Origin: Bombilactobacillus thymidiniphilus
GTDB taxonomy: Bacteria; Bacillota; Bacilli; Lactobacillales; Lactobacillaceae
Length of the DNA stretch: 64,000 nucleotides
NCBI RefSeq assembly: GCF_023380245.1
Contig: NZ_CP093365.1
Coordinates: 868,001-932,000 of the forward strand
Reading direction: 5' to 3'
Part shown: positions 18,595 through 28,050 of the stretch, piece after piece
Numbering within the stretch: position 1 is the first letter of the stretch
Layout of the letters: each line of letters opens with the position of its first letter
The notes under the pieces: generated by a model
Database searches by the model: none
Seen by the model: the letters and a program-made list of their open reading frames with translations, nothing else
What the model was told of the DNA's origin: nothing
Program-made: the position numbers and the translations under genes

Positions 18595-19071
18595 GTGAAA
18601 CCAAATAGTACACAATTACGTAATTATCATGTTGAAACGGTAGAATATCAGCGCGCATTGGTGGCAGTTGATATTGATGATTTTACTTCTTCAGAGCGGG
18701 CATTTAATTATGCTTGTACAGTGGCACGCAATAATTCAATGGAGCTGGGCATTGTCGCAGTTCTAGAAACTAAAGATATCAATGTTTTTGAGAGCTTGTC
18801 ACCTGATTCAATGGAAAACAAGCGTTTGCAAGTAGCACATGATTTGTTGCTGTATGTGAAAAAAGCGCAAGATTATGGTGTTGAGCACATCAAACCAATT
18901 TTAACAGAAGGTCAACCAGATCATGTCATTATGGAGAAAGTTGTACCTGATTTTGAGCCAGATTTAATTATTGTTGGTTCCGAAACCAAAAAATTCTTAG
19001 GTAAGACAGTTGGTTCACAGGCAGAAGGTATTGTTGAATATTCGCCAGTTAGTGTGATTGTCGTACGTTAA
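18595..19071 (+). CDS. Universal stress protein, UspA family
   Basis: 158 residues from GTG 18595, with AGGAGG 8 bp upstream. The Usp fold is seen in RALVAVDIDDFTSSERAFNYA and IIVGSETKKFLGKTVGSQAEGIVEYSP, where the G-2x-G-9x-G(S/T) nucleotide motif is altered (GSETKKFLGKTVGSQA). ATP binding is therefore less certain than in the other Usp gene at 10.3 kb. It is probably co-transcribed with the ATP-grasp gene and ends at a strong terminator. Confidence 0.86.
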   Translation: MKPNSTQLRNYHVETVEYQRALVAVDIDDFTSSERAFNYACTVARNNSMELGIVAVLETKDINVFESLSPDSMENKRLQVAHDLLLYVKKAQDYGVEHIKPILTEGQPDHVIMEKVVPDFEPDLIIVGSETKKFLGKTVGSQAEGIVEYSPVSVIVVR

Positions 19072-19075
19072 AACA

Positions 19076-19113
19076 AAAAAGATCTTTCTGAATTTCAGAA
19101 AGATCTTTTTTTG
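19076..19113. terminator. Bidirectional terminator between the stress-protein gene and gpsA
   Basis: AAAAAAGATCTTTCTGAA / TTCAGAAAGATCTTTTTTT: a very strong stem between convergent genes. Confidence 0.93.
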
Positions 19114-19120
19114 TGGTTAA

Positions 19121-20134
19121 TTAGAGTTCAGCTTTACCTTCTCGTTGCATTAAATCGGCAGCAACTTTATCGATGTTGGCGTGATTATATAAAACATCAT
19201 AAGTTGCTTCTACAATCGGCATTTCAATGTTTTCTTGCTGGGCTAACTCATAGGCTGACTGGCAAGTTTTGACACCTTCCACGACCATGCCCATATTTGC
19301 AATTACGTCGGCAGGATTTTGACCGCGCCCAATTTGATCACCAGCGCGCCAATTGCGTGAATGTACGCTGGTACAAGTGACAATCAAATCGCCGACCCCA
19401 GACAAACCAGTAAAAGTCAGAGGATTGGCACCAAGCGCTACACCCAATCGTGAGATTTCTGCCAAACCGCGCGTCATCAGTGCTGCTTTGGCGTTGTCAC
19501 CATAACCTAAACCATGTAATGCACCTACACCTAAGGCGATTACATTTTTCAAAGCAGCGCCAATTTCGACGCCGATTAAGTCGGTATTGGTATAGACACG
19601 AAAATAATTATTCATAAAAACATCTTGAATACGTTTAGCCGCATCTAAGTCAGTGCTTGCTGCAGTGATAAGTGTAGGATCTTGGCGTGCCACTTCTTCA
19701 GCATGACTGGGACCCGATAAAGCTACAATTGCTTGGCACTGTGATTGTGGAATTGCGATTTCTAAAATTTGGGAGATACGCAAATGTGTATTTTGCTCCA
19801 AACCTTTGCTGGCGTGAGCAATTAGTGGTTGATTATTCTGCTCTTGCAGGATTTTAGCTACTTGAGTAGCAACATCGCGAATAGCAGGCGTCGGTACACT
19901 AAATAAAATAATTTGTGCAGCAGTTAAAGCTTGTTTCAAGTCAGCAGTCGCTTTTAAATTGCTAGGATATTGATAATTTTTTAAATAACGTTGATTAGTG
20001 TGTTTTTGGTTAATTTCGTTAGCTTGATCGGTGTGGCGTGTCCATAAAGACACATCATGACCGTTTTGGACTAAGACACTGGCGAGAATACTACCCCATG
20101 AGCCAGCGCCTAAAACAGCAATCTTATTCTTCAT
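19121..20134 (-). CDS. gpsA: Glycerol-3-phosphate dehydrogenase [NAD(P)+]
   Basis: 337 residues, normal length. It makes sn-glycerol-3-phosphate from dihydroxyacetone phosphate for membrane lipids. The NAD(P)-binding loop GAGSWG is at residues 9-14; the family signature GVEIGAALKNVIALGVG contains the catalytic Lys of the GpsA group. It is a single gene in this window with a short 62-bp gap from the AraC-type regulator gene upstream on the same strand. Confidence 0.96.
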   Translation of the reverse strand: MKNKIAVLGAGSWGSILASVLVQNGHDVSLWTRHTDQANEINQKHTNQRYLKNYQYPSNLKATADLKQALTAAQIILFSVPTPAIRDVATQVAKILQEQNNQPLIAHASKGLEQNTHLRISQILEIAIPQSQCQAIVALSGPSHAEEVARQDPTLITAASTDLDAAKRIQDVFMNNYFRVYTNTDLIGVEIGAALKNVIALGVGALHGLGYGDNAKAALMTRGLAEISRLGVALGANPLTFTGLSGVGDLIVTCTSVHSRNWRAGDQIGRGQNPADVIANMGMVVEGVKTCQSAYELAQQENIEMPIVEATYDVLYNHANIDKVAADLMQREGKAEL

Positions 20135-20195
20135 TTGTTTGTCCTTTACTTTTTTTGCTTCTTTAAGTGTACCTTAAATCAGCAGCTTAAGCTAT

Positions 20196-21089
20196 CTACA
20201 GCGATAAATCCAAGGCGCTAAAGTGTGGTTGTGCGGTTTGATAAAGATCCTTATTATGCAATTGTGTTTGCTGAAACTGCTTAGGCGTCGTCGCAAATAA
20301 GTGCTTAAATGAGCGAATAAACACATCAGTGCTCGCAAAACCGGATTGGTTAGCAATAGTTGCTACTGAAAGATCTGTCGTACTCAATAAATCTAACGCA
20401 TAGTCCACACGCAGCCTTGTTAAGTAATGTTTGGGCGTCATTTGAGTATCTTTTTTGAACACTTTAGTTAAGTGCGAGCGCTCAAAGCCAATGCTATGAC
20501 TGATATTTTCAATGGTTAAAGATTTCTGAAAATTGGTGCCCATATATTGAATTGTTTTTTGCGTACAATCACTCAGATACGTTTTAGTATTTAAAAAGCG
20601 GATATCTTTTGTACTGCTTTGATTTAGTTGCGCCAACAGTTGATATAATAAGCCCGTTAATTGCAGGTCATCGGCGATATTTTTGTGGCGAAAATGGAAG
20701 CTTTGGTGAATCAATTGTTCAAAAATATCTAGTTGGTGAACGTTGAAAACACGTCGTTTTTGCGTGAAACCAATTTCCTGCAAGTAATCACGAGCTTTTT
20801 GACCTGAAAAACTAAAAAATAAATATTCCCACGGTTGTTTTTGGCTGGCTTGATAAAAAGTTATTTCGGCAGGAAAAATAATAAAACCCTGCCCAGCGCG
20901 CAAATGATAACGTTGGTTATTAGCTGTGAAAACGCCGTTGCCACGCAAAATAATGTGAATAATATAATCTTGACGTATGGCTGGACCATAGCTATGGCCT
21001 GGCAAAGTTTGGGCAATGCCAGTGCGCGACAAAGCTAGATCCTGCTTGGGGCGTTTATATTGATGGAAAATATTAATGATTTTTTGCAT
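20196..21089 (-). CDS. AraC-family regulator, MsmR/RafR-like
   Basis: 297 residues. An N-terminal AraC cupin (about 20-150; HIILRGNGVFTANNQRYHLRAGQGFIIFP) senses a ligand, probably a sugar. The C-terminal double helix-turn-helix (about 180-285) has SIGFERSHLTKVFKKDTQMTPKHYLTRLR and the second-HTH signature ANQSGFASTDVFIRSFKHLFATTPKQF. It is divergent from lacS-aga-galK-galT, so it most likely activates that alpha-galactoside operon, as MsmR/RafR do elsewhere. Confidence 0.9.
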   Translation of the reverse strand: MQKIINIFHQYKRPKQDLALSRTGIAQTLPGHSYGPAIRQDYIIHIILRGNGVFTANNQRYHLRAGQGFIIFPAEITFYQASQKQPWEYLFFSFSGQKARDYLQEIGFTQKRRVFNVHQLDIFEQLIHQSFHFRHKNIADDLQLTGLLYQLLAQLNQSSTKDIRFLNTKTYLSDCTQKTIQYMGTNFQKSLTIENISHSIGFERSHLTKVFKKDTQMTPKHYLTRLRVDYALDLLSTTDLSVATIANQSGFASTDVFIRSFKHLFATTPKQFQQTQLHNKDLYQTAQPHFSALDLSL

Positions 21090-21157
21090 GAGTAATTTAT
21101 CCTCTTTAATTGCACAAATCGTCTATTTTTAGACTAATAACTAACTATCTTTTTAGA

Positions 21158-21171
21158 TGTAAAGGCTTACA
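21158..21171. promoter_or_regulatory. cre-like site in front of the galactoside operon
   Basis: TGTAAAGGCTTACA matches the CcpA cre consensus TGWNANCGNTNWCA at all fixed positions but one (G instead of C at position 7). It lies between the divergent regulator and lacS, suggesting catabolite repression. Confidence 0.5.
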
Positions 21172-21244
21172 ATTTTAAGTATAGATATCTAGTTCTAAGA
21201 AATTAAGGCCGATAATTTATGAAAACATTTAATTGGAGGGCATT

Positions 21245-23158
21245 ATGGCAAAATATAAAACGCGGATTTCATATCTGTTAGGAGCGTTTGGACATGACTT
21301 TTTTGCAGCCGCGATGTTAACTTATTTTATCATGTTCATCACAAATCATTTGTTTATTACGAAAGATAATAGTTTTAATAATCAAATGATTGGAATTGTT
21401 ACCACCACAATGGTTGTGATTCGGATTATTGAGTTATTTATTGACCCATTTATTGGCAATACCGTGGATAAAACACAAACACGTTGGGGGAAATTTAAGC
21501 CATGGGTCATTGTTGGGGCTGTCGTTTCCGGGATTACTTTAGTTTTACTATATACTGATATGGGCGGATTAGCGACAAAAAATCCATTTTTATATATTGT
21601 AGTTTTTGCGGTCATTTATATTATCATGGATATTTTTTATTCGTTTAAAGATATCGGCTTGTGGTCAATGGTGCCAGCATTAACTTTAGATTCTGAAGAA
21701 CGTGATACATTAAGTACTTGGGGTCGTTTTGGCTCGACATTAGGTGGCAATATTGTAACTTTAGTTGTCGTGCCAATTGCTTTGTTTTTCTCTGTTCATT
21801 ATAACGAAGGTCAAGGCGATAAACGAGGTTGGCTGGCTTTTGGGATTATTACCGCTATTCTATCGATTTTAGGTGCTTGTATCATTGGTTTTGGCACTAA
21901 AGAACAAAAAACAGCTTTACGAACCAATAAACAAAATACGAGTACTAAAGATGTCTTTAGTATTTTATTCAAAAATGATCAATTAATGTGGTCAGCGATC
22001 ACCCACTTTTTCTTTGAGATGGCGTGGGGGTTAGTTAATGCGTTGTTGCTTTACTATTTCACATTCATTTTAGGAGATTCAGAAAAATTCACCGTTTATG
22101 GCACAACTAATTTTATTATTGGCATGATTTCTGTGGCATTATTTCCTAGTCTAGCTCATAAATTTCAACGGCGCAAAGTATTTGTAATCGGCGGTTTAAT
22201 AATGATTGTCGGATTAGTATTGCTGTTTTTTGCGGATAACTCGTCTATCTTGTCAGTTGCCGGCGCCGCTATTACTGCTGCTCCGCAACCACTTTTATTT
22301 TTAGTCATCATGTTGACGATGACAGATACTGTAGAATACGGACAATTGAAATTACATCATCGCGATGAATCATTGGTATTATCGGTGCGACCATTGATTG
22401 ATAAATTAGCTTCTGCCATTGTAAATGGTTTGGTTTCTATTATTGTTATCATTGCGCACATGTCCGGTAATGCACGAGTTAGTTCAATTACGAATGCTGA
22501 TGCCTGGAAATTCAAAGTATGTATGTTAGCAGTTCCAATTGTACTATTATTGATTGCAATTATGATTTTCGTGAAGAAAGTTACTTTAACAGAAACTGTT
22601 CATGCCAAAATCGTTGATCAATTAGAAAAAACTTGGGGACAAGATACAGCAAAAACAGCTCTATCGACTGATAGTACAACTATTATTACTGCACCTGTTG
22701 CTGGGGTGACGCGTTCTTTGCAGGATGTCAGTGATAAAGAATTTGCCAGTGGCAATGTAGGACGGGGATTGGCGATTTCACCAGATGAAAACGTAGTTAC
22801 AGCGCCTGTTTCCGGACAAGTACGCTTGGTTTTGCCCACTAAGCATGCTGTTGGAATTGTTACAGCTGATGGATTGTTAGTCTTAGTACACGTCGGGATC
22901 AATACAGTTAAATTACATGGTCGTGGCTTTAGTTCAAGTTTGGAAAATGGTCAGCAAGTCCAAGCAGGCGACACATTGTTGCACTTTGATGATCAGCTGA
23001 TTAAAAAAGCTGGCTTAGACGATACAGTACTAGTAACGATTTTAAATCCTAGTAAAGTCGCTAAATTCGAATTAACGGTTGCCGTTGGACAAAGTGTTCA
23101 AATGCAACAAGATATTTTTCAGGTGCAAACAATAAAGGAGCGACAAGATGACAATTAA
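21245..23158 (+). CDS. LacS/RafP-type galactoside:cation symporter with C-terminal EIIA domain
   Basis: 637 residues from ATG 21245 (TTGGAGGGC upstream; an earlier in-frame TTG overlaps that site). The N-terminal GPH-family permease (about 1-455, 12 membrane segments) imports a galactoside with a cation or by exchange. A hydrophilic C-terminal EIIA-Glc-like domain (about 480-625) carries the phosphorylatable His549 in LVHVGINTVKLHG, used in LacS for regulation by HPr. Next to an alpha-galactosidase, the substrate is most likely raffinose, melibiose or a related sugar rather than lactose. It overlaps the next gene by 11 bp. Confidence 0.92.
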   Translation: MAKYKTRISYLLGAFGHDFFAAAMLTYFIMFITNHLFITKDNSFNNQMIGIVTTTMVVIRIIELFIDPFIGNTVDKTQTRWGKFKPWVIVGAVVSGITLVLLYTDMGGLATKNPFLYIVVFAVIYIIMDIFYSFKDIGLWSMVPALTLDSEERDTLSTWGRFGSTLGGNIVTLVVVPIALFFSVHYNEGQGDKRGWLAFGIITAILSILGACIIGFGTKEQKTALRTNKQNTSTKDVFSILFKNDQLMWSAITHFFFEMAWGLVNALLLYYFTFILGDSEKFTVYGTTNFIIGMISVALFPSLAHKFQRRKVFVIGGLIMIVGLVLLFFADNSSILSVAGAAITAAPQPLLFLVIMLTMTDTVEYGQLKLHHRDESLVLSVRPLIDKLASAIVNGLVSIIVIIAHMSGNARVSSITNADAWKFKVCMLAVPIVLLLIAIMIFVKKVTLTETVHAKIVDQLEKTWGQDTAKTALSTDSTTIITAPVAGVTRSLQDVSDKEFASGNVGRGLAISPDENVVTAPVSGQVRLVLPTKHAVGIVTADGLLVLVHVGINTVKLHGRGFSSSLENGQQVQAGDTLLHFDDQLIKKAGLDDTVLVTILNPSKVAKFELTVAVGQSVQMQQDIFQVQTIKERQDDN

Positions 23159-25346
23159 TGTTAATGAACAAACCCAATATTTTCACTTGCAGACTGCGCA
23201 TACGAGTTATGTCATGCATGTGCTGGAAAATGGTTATTTAGAACAGGTTTATTATGGAGCGCGTATTCATGATCGTCCGCAGTATTTTAATTTGACGGAG
23301 CATGTGGAAAAAGATGCTACTGCTTCTTGGTCAGATGAGTATCCTAAACTGCAATTAGACAATCTTAAGCAAGAATATAGTAGTCTGGGGCGCGGTGATT
23401 TTCGTGATTTTGCATTTCAAGTGGAGTATCCGGACGGCAACCGCATTTCCGATTTTAGATATGATCATTATAAAATTATGCATGGTAAGCAAGCTCTACC
23501 TGATTTACCAGCAACTTTTGGGGAAAAGACGACTGTTGACACGCTGATCATTTATTTAAAAGATGACGTAGGTCAATTAGAATTGGTGCTCAATTATAGC
23601 GTTTTTGTGGCGCAAGATGTGTTGGTACGGAGTGCTAAATTTGTTAATCAAAGTGCGCAAACAGTTATGTTGCAACGCGCTTATAGTTTACAGCTGGATT
23701 TACCTGATAGCGCGTATGATTTGATGCAATTTTCAGGTGCATGGGCGCGTGAGCGACATTTGCAAAGAACCCCATTGCGTTCAGGCGTACAAAGTATTGG
23801 TAGTTTGCGGACAGCTTCTAGTCACCAACAAAATCCTTTTATGATGCTTGCTCGCAAGCAAACTACAGAAGATCAAGGCAGTGTATACGGTTTTAATTTG
23901 ATTTATTCAGGGAATTTTTTGGATAGTATTGAAGTGGATCAATTTCAGACTAGTCGCATTTTAGTAGGAATTAATCCGACTGAGTTTGCTTGGCAATTAG
24001 CGCCTGGGGAAAGTTTTCAAACACCAGAAGCGTTGGTTTCGTACACGGATAATGGTTTCAATCAATTAAGCCAGCAGCTAACTGATTTTTATCAGCAACA
24101 TCTGGTAAACCAGCAGTTTGCTAAAAAAGCGCGCCCGATTTTGATTAATAATTGGGAAGCAACTTATTTTGATTTTGATGAGCAAAAATTGTTGGCGTTT
24201 GCCGATCAAGCTAAAGAATTAGGTATTGAATTATTAGTACTAGATGATGGTTGGTTTGGGCATCGTGATGACGATACGACTTCTTTGGGGGATTGGTTTA
24301 GTGATATACGAAAGCTACCTCAAGGAGTTGAACATTTAGCAGCAAAAATTCATGAACGTGGCTTACAATTTGGTTTATGGTTTGAGCCAGAAATGATCTC
24401 GCTTGATAGTCAGTTATATCAAGCACATCCAGAATGGGTCATTCATGTGCCGGGTCGTAAAATGACGCCTTCGCGTCATCAATATGTTTTGGATTTGACG
24501 CAACCGCAAGTCGTGGATTGCTTATTCAACATGATGTGTAAAGTTATTAAGGCTACGCAGTTGGATTATATTAAATGGGATATGAATCGCTATATTACGG
24601 AATTTTTCAGTCCGGCTTTTCCAGCCCAGCAACAACAAGAATTAGGCCATCGTTATATTTTAGGTGTTTATCAGTTGTATGCTAAGTTGACACAAGCTTT
24701 TCCGGCAGTTTTATTTGAATCTTGTGCATCAGGTGGCGGACGCTTTGATTTAGGGTTGATGTATTATGCGCCACAAGCTTGGACTAGCGATGATACAGAT
24801 GCTGTGGAACGTTTGAAGATTCAATATGGTACTTCTTATGGCTATGCGCTATCCATGATGGGGGCGCACGTTTCCGCGGTTCCTAATGATCAAGTTGGTC
24901 GGCAAACAAGTTTGGATATGCGGGCCAAAGTTGCTTATTTCGGTGATTTTGGTTATGAATTAGATATTACTAAATTAACAGCAACCGAAGTGAAACAAAT
25001 TAAACAGCAAGTTGCTTTTTATAAAAAATATCGACAATTATTTCAATACGGTACATTTTATCGTTTGCAGAGTCCGTTTACTGACGATCACAATGTGATT
25101 AGTTGGCAAGTGGTCAGTGCGGATCAAAAGCAAGCTATTGCGGCACGATATCAACTTTTTAATATGCCTCAATCTAGTGAAAAAAGGCTTTATTTCCGCG
25201 GATTATGTCCAGATTGGCAATATAAAATTAATGGATATAAAGAAATTTATTACGGTGATGAACTGATGAATGCCGGTTTAATTTTACCAGTACAACAAAC
25301 TGCTGGCGATTTTCAAGCACAAATGCTTGTTATTAGTGCGGTATAG
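23148..25346 (+). CDS. aga: Alpha-galactosidase, GH36
   Basis: 732 residues, usual for tetrameric GH36 enzymes. It hydrolyses terminal alpha-1,6-galactose from melibiose, raffinose or stachyose in the cytoplasm. The catalytic nucleophile is Asp478 in YIKWDMNR, and the acid/base is Asp548 in WTSDDTDA; these numbers coincide with those I recall for the well-studied Geobacillus AgaA. ESCASGGGRFD lies between them. There is no signal peptide. The start overlaps the lacS end (translational coupling); galK begins 8 bp after its stop. Confidence 0.95.
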   Translation: MTINVNEQTQYFHLQTAHTSYVMHVLENGYLEQVYYGARIHDRPQYFNLTEHVEKDATASWSDEYPKLQLDNLKQEYSSLGRGDFRDFAFQVEYPDGNRISDFRYDHYKIMHGKQALPDLPATFGEKTTVDTLIIYLKDDVGQLELVLNYSVFVAQDVLVRSAKFVNQSAQTVMLQRAYSLQLDLPDSAYDLMQFSGAWARERHLQRTPLRSGVQSIGSLRTASSHQQNPFMMLARKQTTEDQGSVYGFNLIYSGNFLDSIEVDQFQTSRILVGINPTEFAWQLAPGESFQTPEALVSYTDNGFNQLSQQLTDFYQQHLVNQQFAKKARPILINNWEATYFDFDEQKLLAFADQAKELGIELLVLDDGWFGHRDDDTTSLGDWFSDIRKLPQGVEHLAAKIHERGLQFGLWFEPEMISLDSQLYQAHPEWVIHVPGRKMTPSRHQYVLDLTQPQVVDCLFNMMCKVIKATQLDYIKWDMNRYITEFFSPAFPAQQQQELGHRYILGVYQLYAKLTQAFPAVLFESCASGGGRFDLGLMYYAPQAWTSDDTDAVERLKIQYGTSYGYALSMMGAHVSAVPNDQVGRQTSLDMRAKVAYFGDFGYELDITKLTATEVKQIKQQVAFYKKYRQLFQYGTFYRLQSPFTDDHNVISWQVVSADQKQAIAARYQLFNMPQSSEKRLYFRGLCPDWQYKINGYKEIYYGDELMNAGLILPVQQTAGDFQAQMLVISAV

Positions 25347-25354
25347 GAGGAATT

Positions 25355-26530
25355 ATGGCAGCTATTACGAAACAAGTTTTGCAAAATAATTTTATGCAAC
25401 AATTTAGCAAGCAACCGACAGCTTGCTATTTTTCACCGGGGAGAATTAATTTAATTGGCGAACACATTGACTATAACGGTGGTCTGGTTTTGCCATGTGC
25501 GATTAGTTTGGGGACTTATGCCGCCATTGCGCCACGCAACGATCAAAAATTACAATTATATTCAGCCAATTTTCCAGATGACATATTGACAATAGATTTA
25601 CAAAATTTGTCGACTAAAGCACAAGGATTGTGGAGCGATTATGTGATTGGTGTTTGCCGTGGCTTACAACAACAAGGATATCAATTACCACATGGCTTTG
25701 ATATTTTTATCCAAGGCGACTTGCCTGCTAGTGCAGGTCTGTCATCTTCAGCTTCTCTAGAATTATTAATCGGTATGATCTTTCGGGAACAATTTGGCTG
25801 GGATTTATCACTCGAGCAATTGGCACAATTAGGACAGAAAGCAGAAAATGATTTTGTTGGTGTCAATTCAGGAATTATGGATCAATTTGCGGTAGCTTTA
25901 GGCAAAGAAAACAATGCGTTGATTTTGAATACGGCGACTTTAGCGTATGATTATGTACCCTTGGATTTAAAAGATTATTGCATTGTGATCATGAATTCCA
26001 AGCAGCCGCGGCAGTTGGCTAATTCAAAATATAATCAAAGAAGAAACGAATGTGAGATGGCGTTGCAATTACTACAAGCTAAGCTTGCTATAGCGCAATT
26101 GTGTGAGTTAACGCCAGAGCGATTAGACGAATATGGTTATTTGTTTGCTGATCCATTGTTATTTAAGCGGGCGCGGCATGTTGTTTGGGAAAATAACCGA
26201 ACTTTGAATGCACAAAAAGCTTTGCAGCAGCATGATTTGGCGACTTTTGGGCGCTTGTTAAATGCGTCACATTATTCGCTGCAGCAAGATTATGAAGTGA
26301 CTGGTGTTGCTTTAGATTGCTTGGTTACTACAGCTTGGCAACAACCAGAAACAATCGGTGCGCGCATGACGGGCGCAGGTTTTGGAGGCTGTGCTATTGC
26401 GCTTGTGGCGCAAGCGGGCGTGGATCATTTTGTGCAAACTGTCGGTGAGCAGTATCAACAAGCAATTGGTCATGAAGCGGACTTTTATATTGCCCATGTG
26501 GCTAATGGTCCCTATCAGTTAAAAGATTAA
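25355..26530 (+). CDS. galK: Galactokinase
   Basis: 391 residues, GHMP kinase. The GalK signature PGRINLIGEHIDYNGG is near residues 29-44, the ATP-binding loop LPASAGLSSSASLE near 125-140, and GARMTGAGFGGCAIAL near the C-terminus. It phosphorylates galactose to galactose-1-phosphate, the first Leloir step, on galactose released by the adjacent alpha-galactosidase. AGGAGG precedes the ATG. Confidence 0.97.
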   Translation: MAAITKQVLQNNFMQQFSKQPTACYFSPGRINLIGEHIDYNGGLVLPCAISLGTYAAIAPRNDQKLQLYSANFPDDILTIDLQNLSTKAQGLWSDYVIGVCRGLQQQGYQLPHGFDIFIQGDLPASAGLSSSASLELLIGMIFREQFGWDLSLEQLAQLGQKAENDFVGVNSGIMDQFAVALGKENNALILNTATLAYDYVPLDLKDYCIVIMNSKQPRQLANSKYNQRRNECEMALQLLQAKLAIAQLCELTPERLDEYGYLFADPLLFKRARHVVWENNRTLNAQKALQQHDLATFGRLLNASHYSLQQDYEVTGVALDCLVTTAWQQPETIGARMTGAGFGGCAIALVAQAGVDHFVQTVGEQYQQAIGHEADFYIAHVANGPYQLKD

Positions 26531-26546
26531 GACGGGAGGTATTTTT

Positions 26547-28022
26547 GTGCAAGATTTAGCCGAGTTACTGGCGGACCAAATAATTGCCACGCAACAAACT
26601 TTTGCGCCATTAGATCGCCGGTATTTAATTAATCGTATTTATCAATTGGTCAAGACAGATTGTGATTTTGATGCTCAGGGACTGGATACACCTTTGAAAA
26701 CAGCACAAGCATTAGCGCAATTGCCACACAAAAATATTACAGAAACTGAAATTTTACAGGCCCAGTTGACAGATTTATATACGCCGACACCGGCAGATTT
26801 GAATCAACAGTTTTGGAATAAATATCAAATTGCTCCGCAGGAAGCTACTGATTATTTCTACCAAATTAGCACGGCTAATGATTATGTTAAAACAGCAGCG
26901 ATTGCCAAAAATATTCACTTTGCTTTTGCTGGGCAATCTGGCACGCTGGAGATTACGATTAACTTATCCAAACCGGAAAAAGATCCCAAAGCCATTGCAC
27001 GCCAACAAACTGCACGTTCGACAGATTACCCGTTAGATGCCTTAAGCTTTACTAATGAAGGCTTTGCAGGTGATGATAAGCATGCTGCTCGCGCTAATCA
27101 TCGTTTGGTTCGGCTGCTATTGAGCGGGGAAACTTGGGGCTTGCAGTATTCGCCGTATGCTTATTTTGCGGAGCATTGTATCGTGGTTGCGGCTGCCCAG
27201 CGATCAATGAAAATCGAAACTACGACTCTGACTAATTTGCTGGAATTGGTCCGCTTGTTTCCGCATTATTTTTTTGGTAGTAACGCTGATTTGCCTATTG
27301 TAGGCGGCTCAATTTTAGCGCACGATCATTATCAAGGTGGACGCCATGAGTTTCCAATGTTTAAGGCACCAATACGCCAAAAATTTGTTTTGCCACAATT
27401 TACTCATGTAGAAGCGGGAATTGTTGATTGGCCCGCTACCACAATTCGTTTGCAAGGCACAAGTGCTTCTGAATTAGTAGTTGCAGGTACGCAAATTATG
27501 CAAACGTGGCAGCATTATTGTGATGAAAGTGTTGATGTACGGGCATTTACGAACGATATACCTCATCATACAGTTACGCCGATTGCGCGGAAAAAAGTGG
27601 ATCACTATATTTTAGAATTAGTATTGCGAGACAATCAAACTTCGGCACAATTTCCTGACGGAATTTTTCATCCGCATCCACAATGGCAGCATATTAAACG
27701 CGAAAATATTGGCTTAATTGAAATTATGGGGTTAGCGATCTTGCCACCGCGTTTGTTGCCGGAATTAAAGCAAGTGAAGCAATATTTGTTAGGTCAATCT
27801 GCGACGGTGAAGGATTACCATCAAGCTTGGGCGCAGCAATTGCTTCGTGAACACCAGATTACGCCAGAAAATGTGGATCTGATTTTACAGAAAGCTCTTG
27901 GACAGATTTTTGAGCAAATCTTGACAGATACTGGTGTTTTTAAAAATAATGCGCAAGGAAAACAAGCTTTGCAGCGTTTTTTAACAGCAGTAAACCAAAC
28001 GAGTGGTGAAGCGTTATGTTAG
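26547..28022 (+). CDS. galT: UDP-glucose-hexose-1-phosphate uridylyltransferase (Gram-positive type)
   Basis: 491 residues, the long GalT form found in Firmicutes. It swaps UMP between UDP-glucose and galactose-1-phosphate. Conserved blocks include GGSILAHDHYQGGRHEFPM and the C-terminal DGIFHPHPQWQHIKRENIGLIEIMGLA. The start is GTG with GGGAGG 9 bp upstream. It follows galK by 16 bp. No galE or galM is present in this operon; they must be elsewhere if the Leloir route is complete. Confidence 0.96.
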   Translation: MQDLAELLADQIIATQQTFAPLDRRYLINRIYQLVKTDCDFDAQGLDTPLKTAQALAQLPHKNITETEILQAQLTDLYTPTPADLNQQFWNKYQIAPQEATDYFYQISTANDYVKTAAIAKNIHFAFAGQSGTLEITINLSKPEKDPKAIARQQTARSTDYPLDALSFTNEGFAGDDKHAARANHRLVRLLLSGETWGLQYSPYAYFAEHCIVVAAAQRSMKIETTTLTNLLELVRLFPHYFFGSNADLPIVGGSILAHDHYQGGRHEFPMFKAPIRQKFVLPQFTHVEAGIVDWPATTIRLQGTSASELVVAGTQIMQTWQHYCDESVDVRAFTNDIPHHTVTPIARKKVDHYILELVLRDNQTSAQFPDGIFHPHPQWQHIKRENIGLIEIMGLAILPPRLLPELKQVKQYLLGQSATVKDYHQAWAQQLLREHQITPENVDLILQKALGQIFEQILTDTGVFKNNAQGKQALQRFLTAVNQTSGEALC

Positions 28023-28050
28023 AATGCTAACTATATAGGAGGTATCTGTT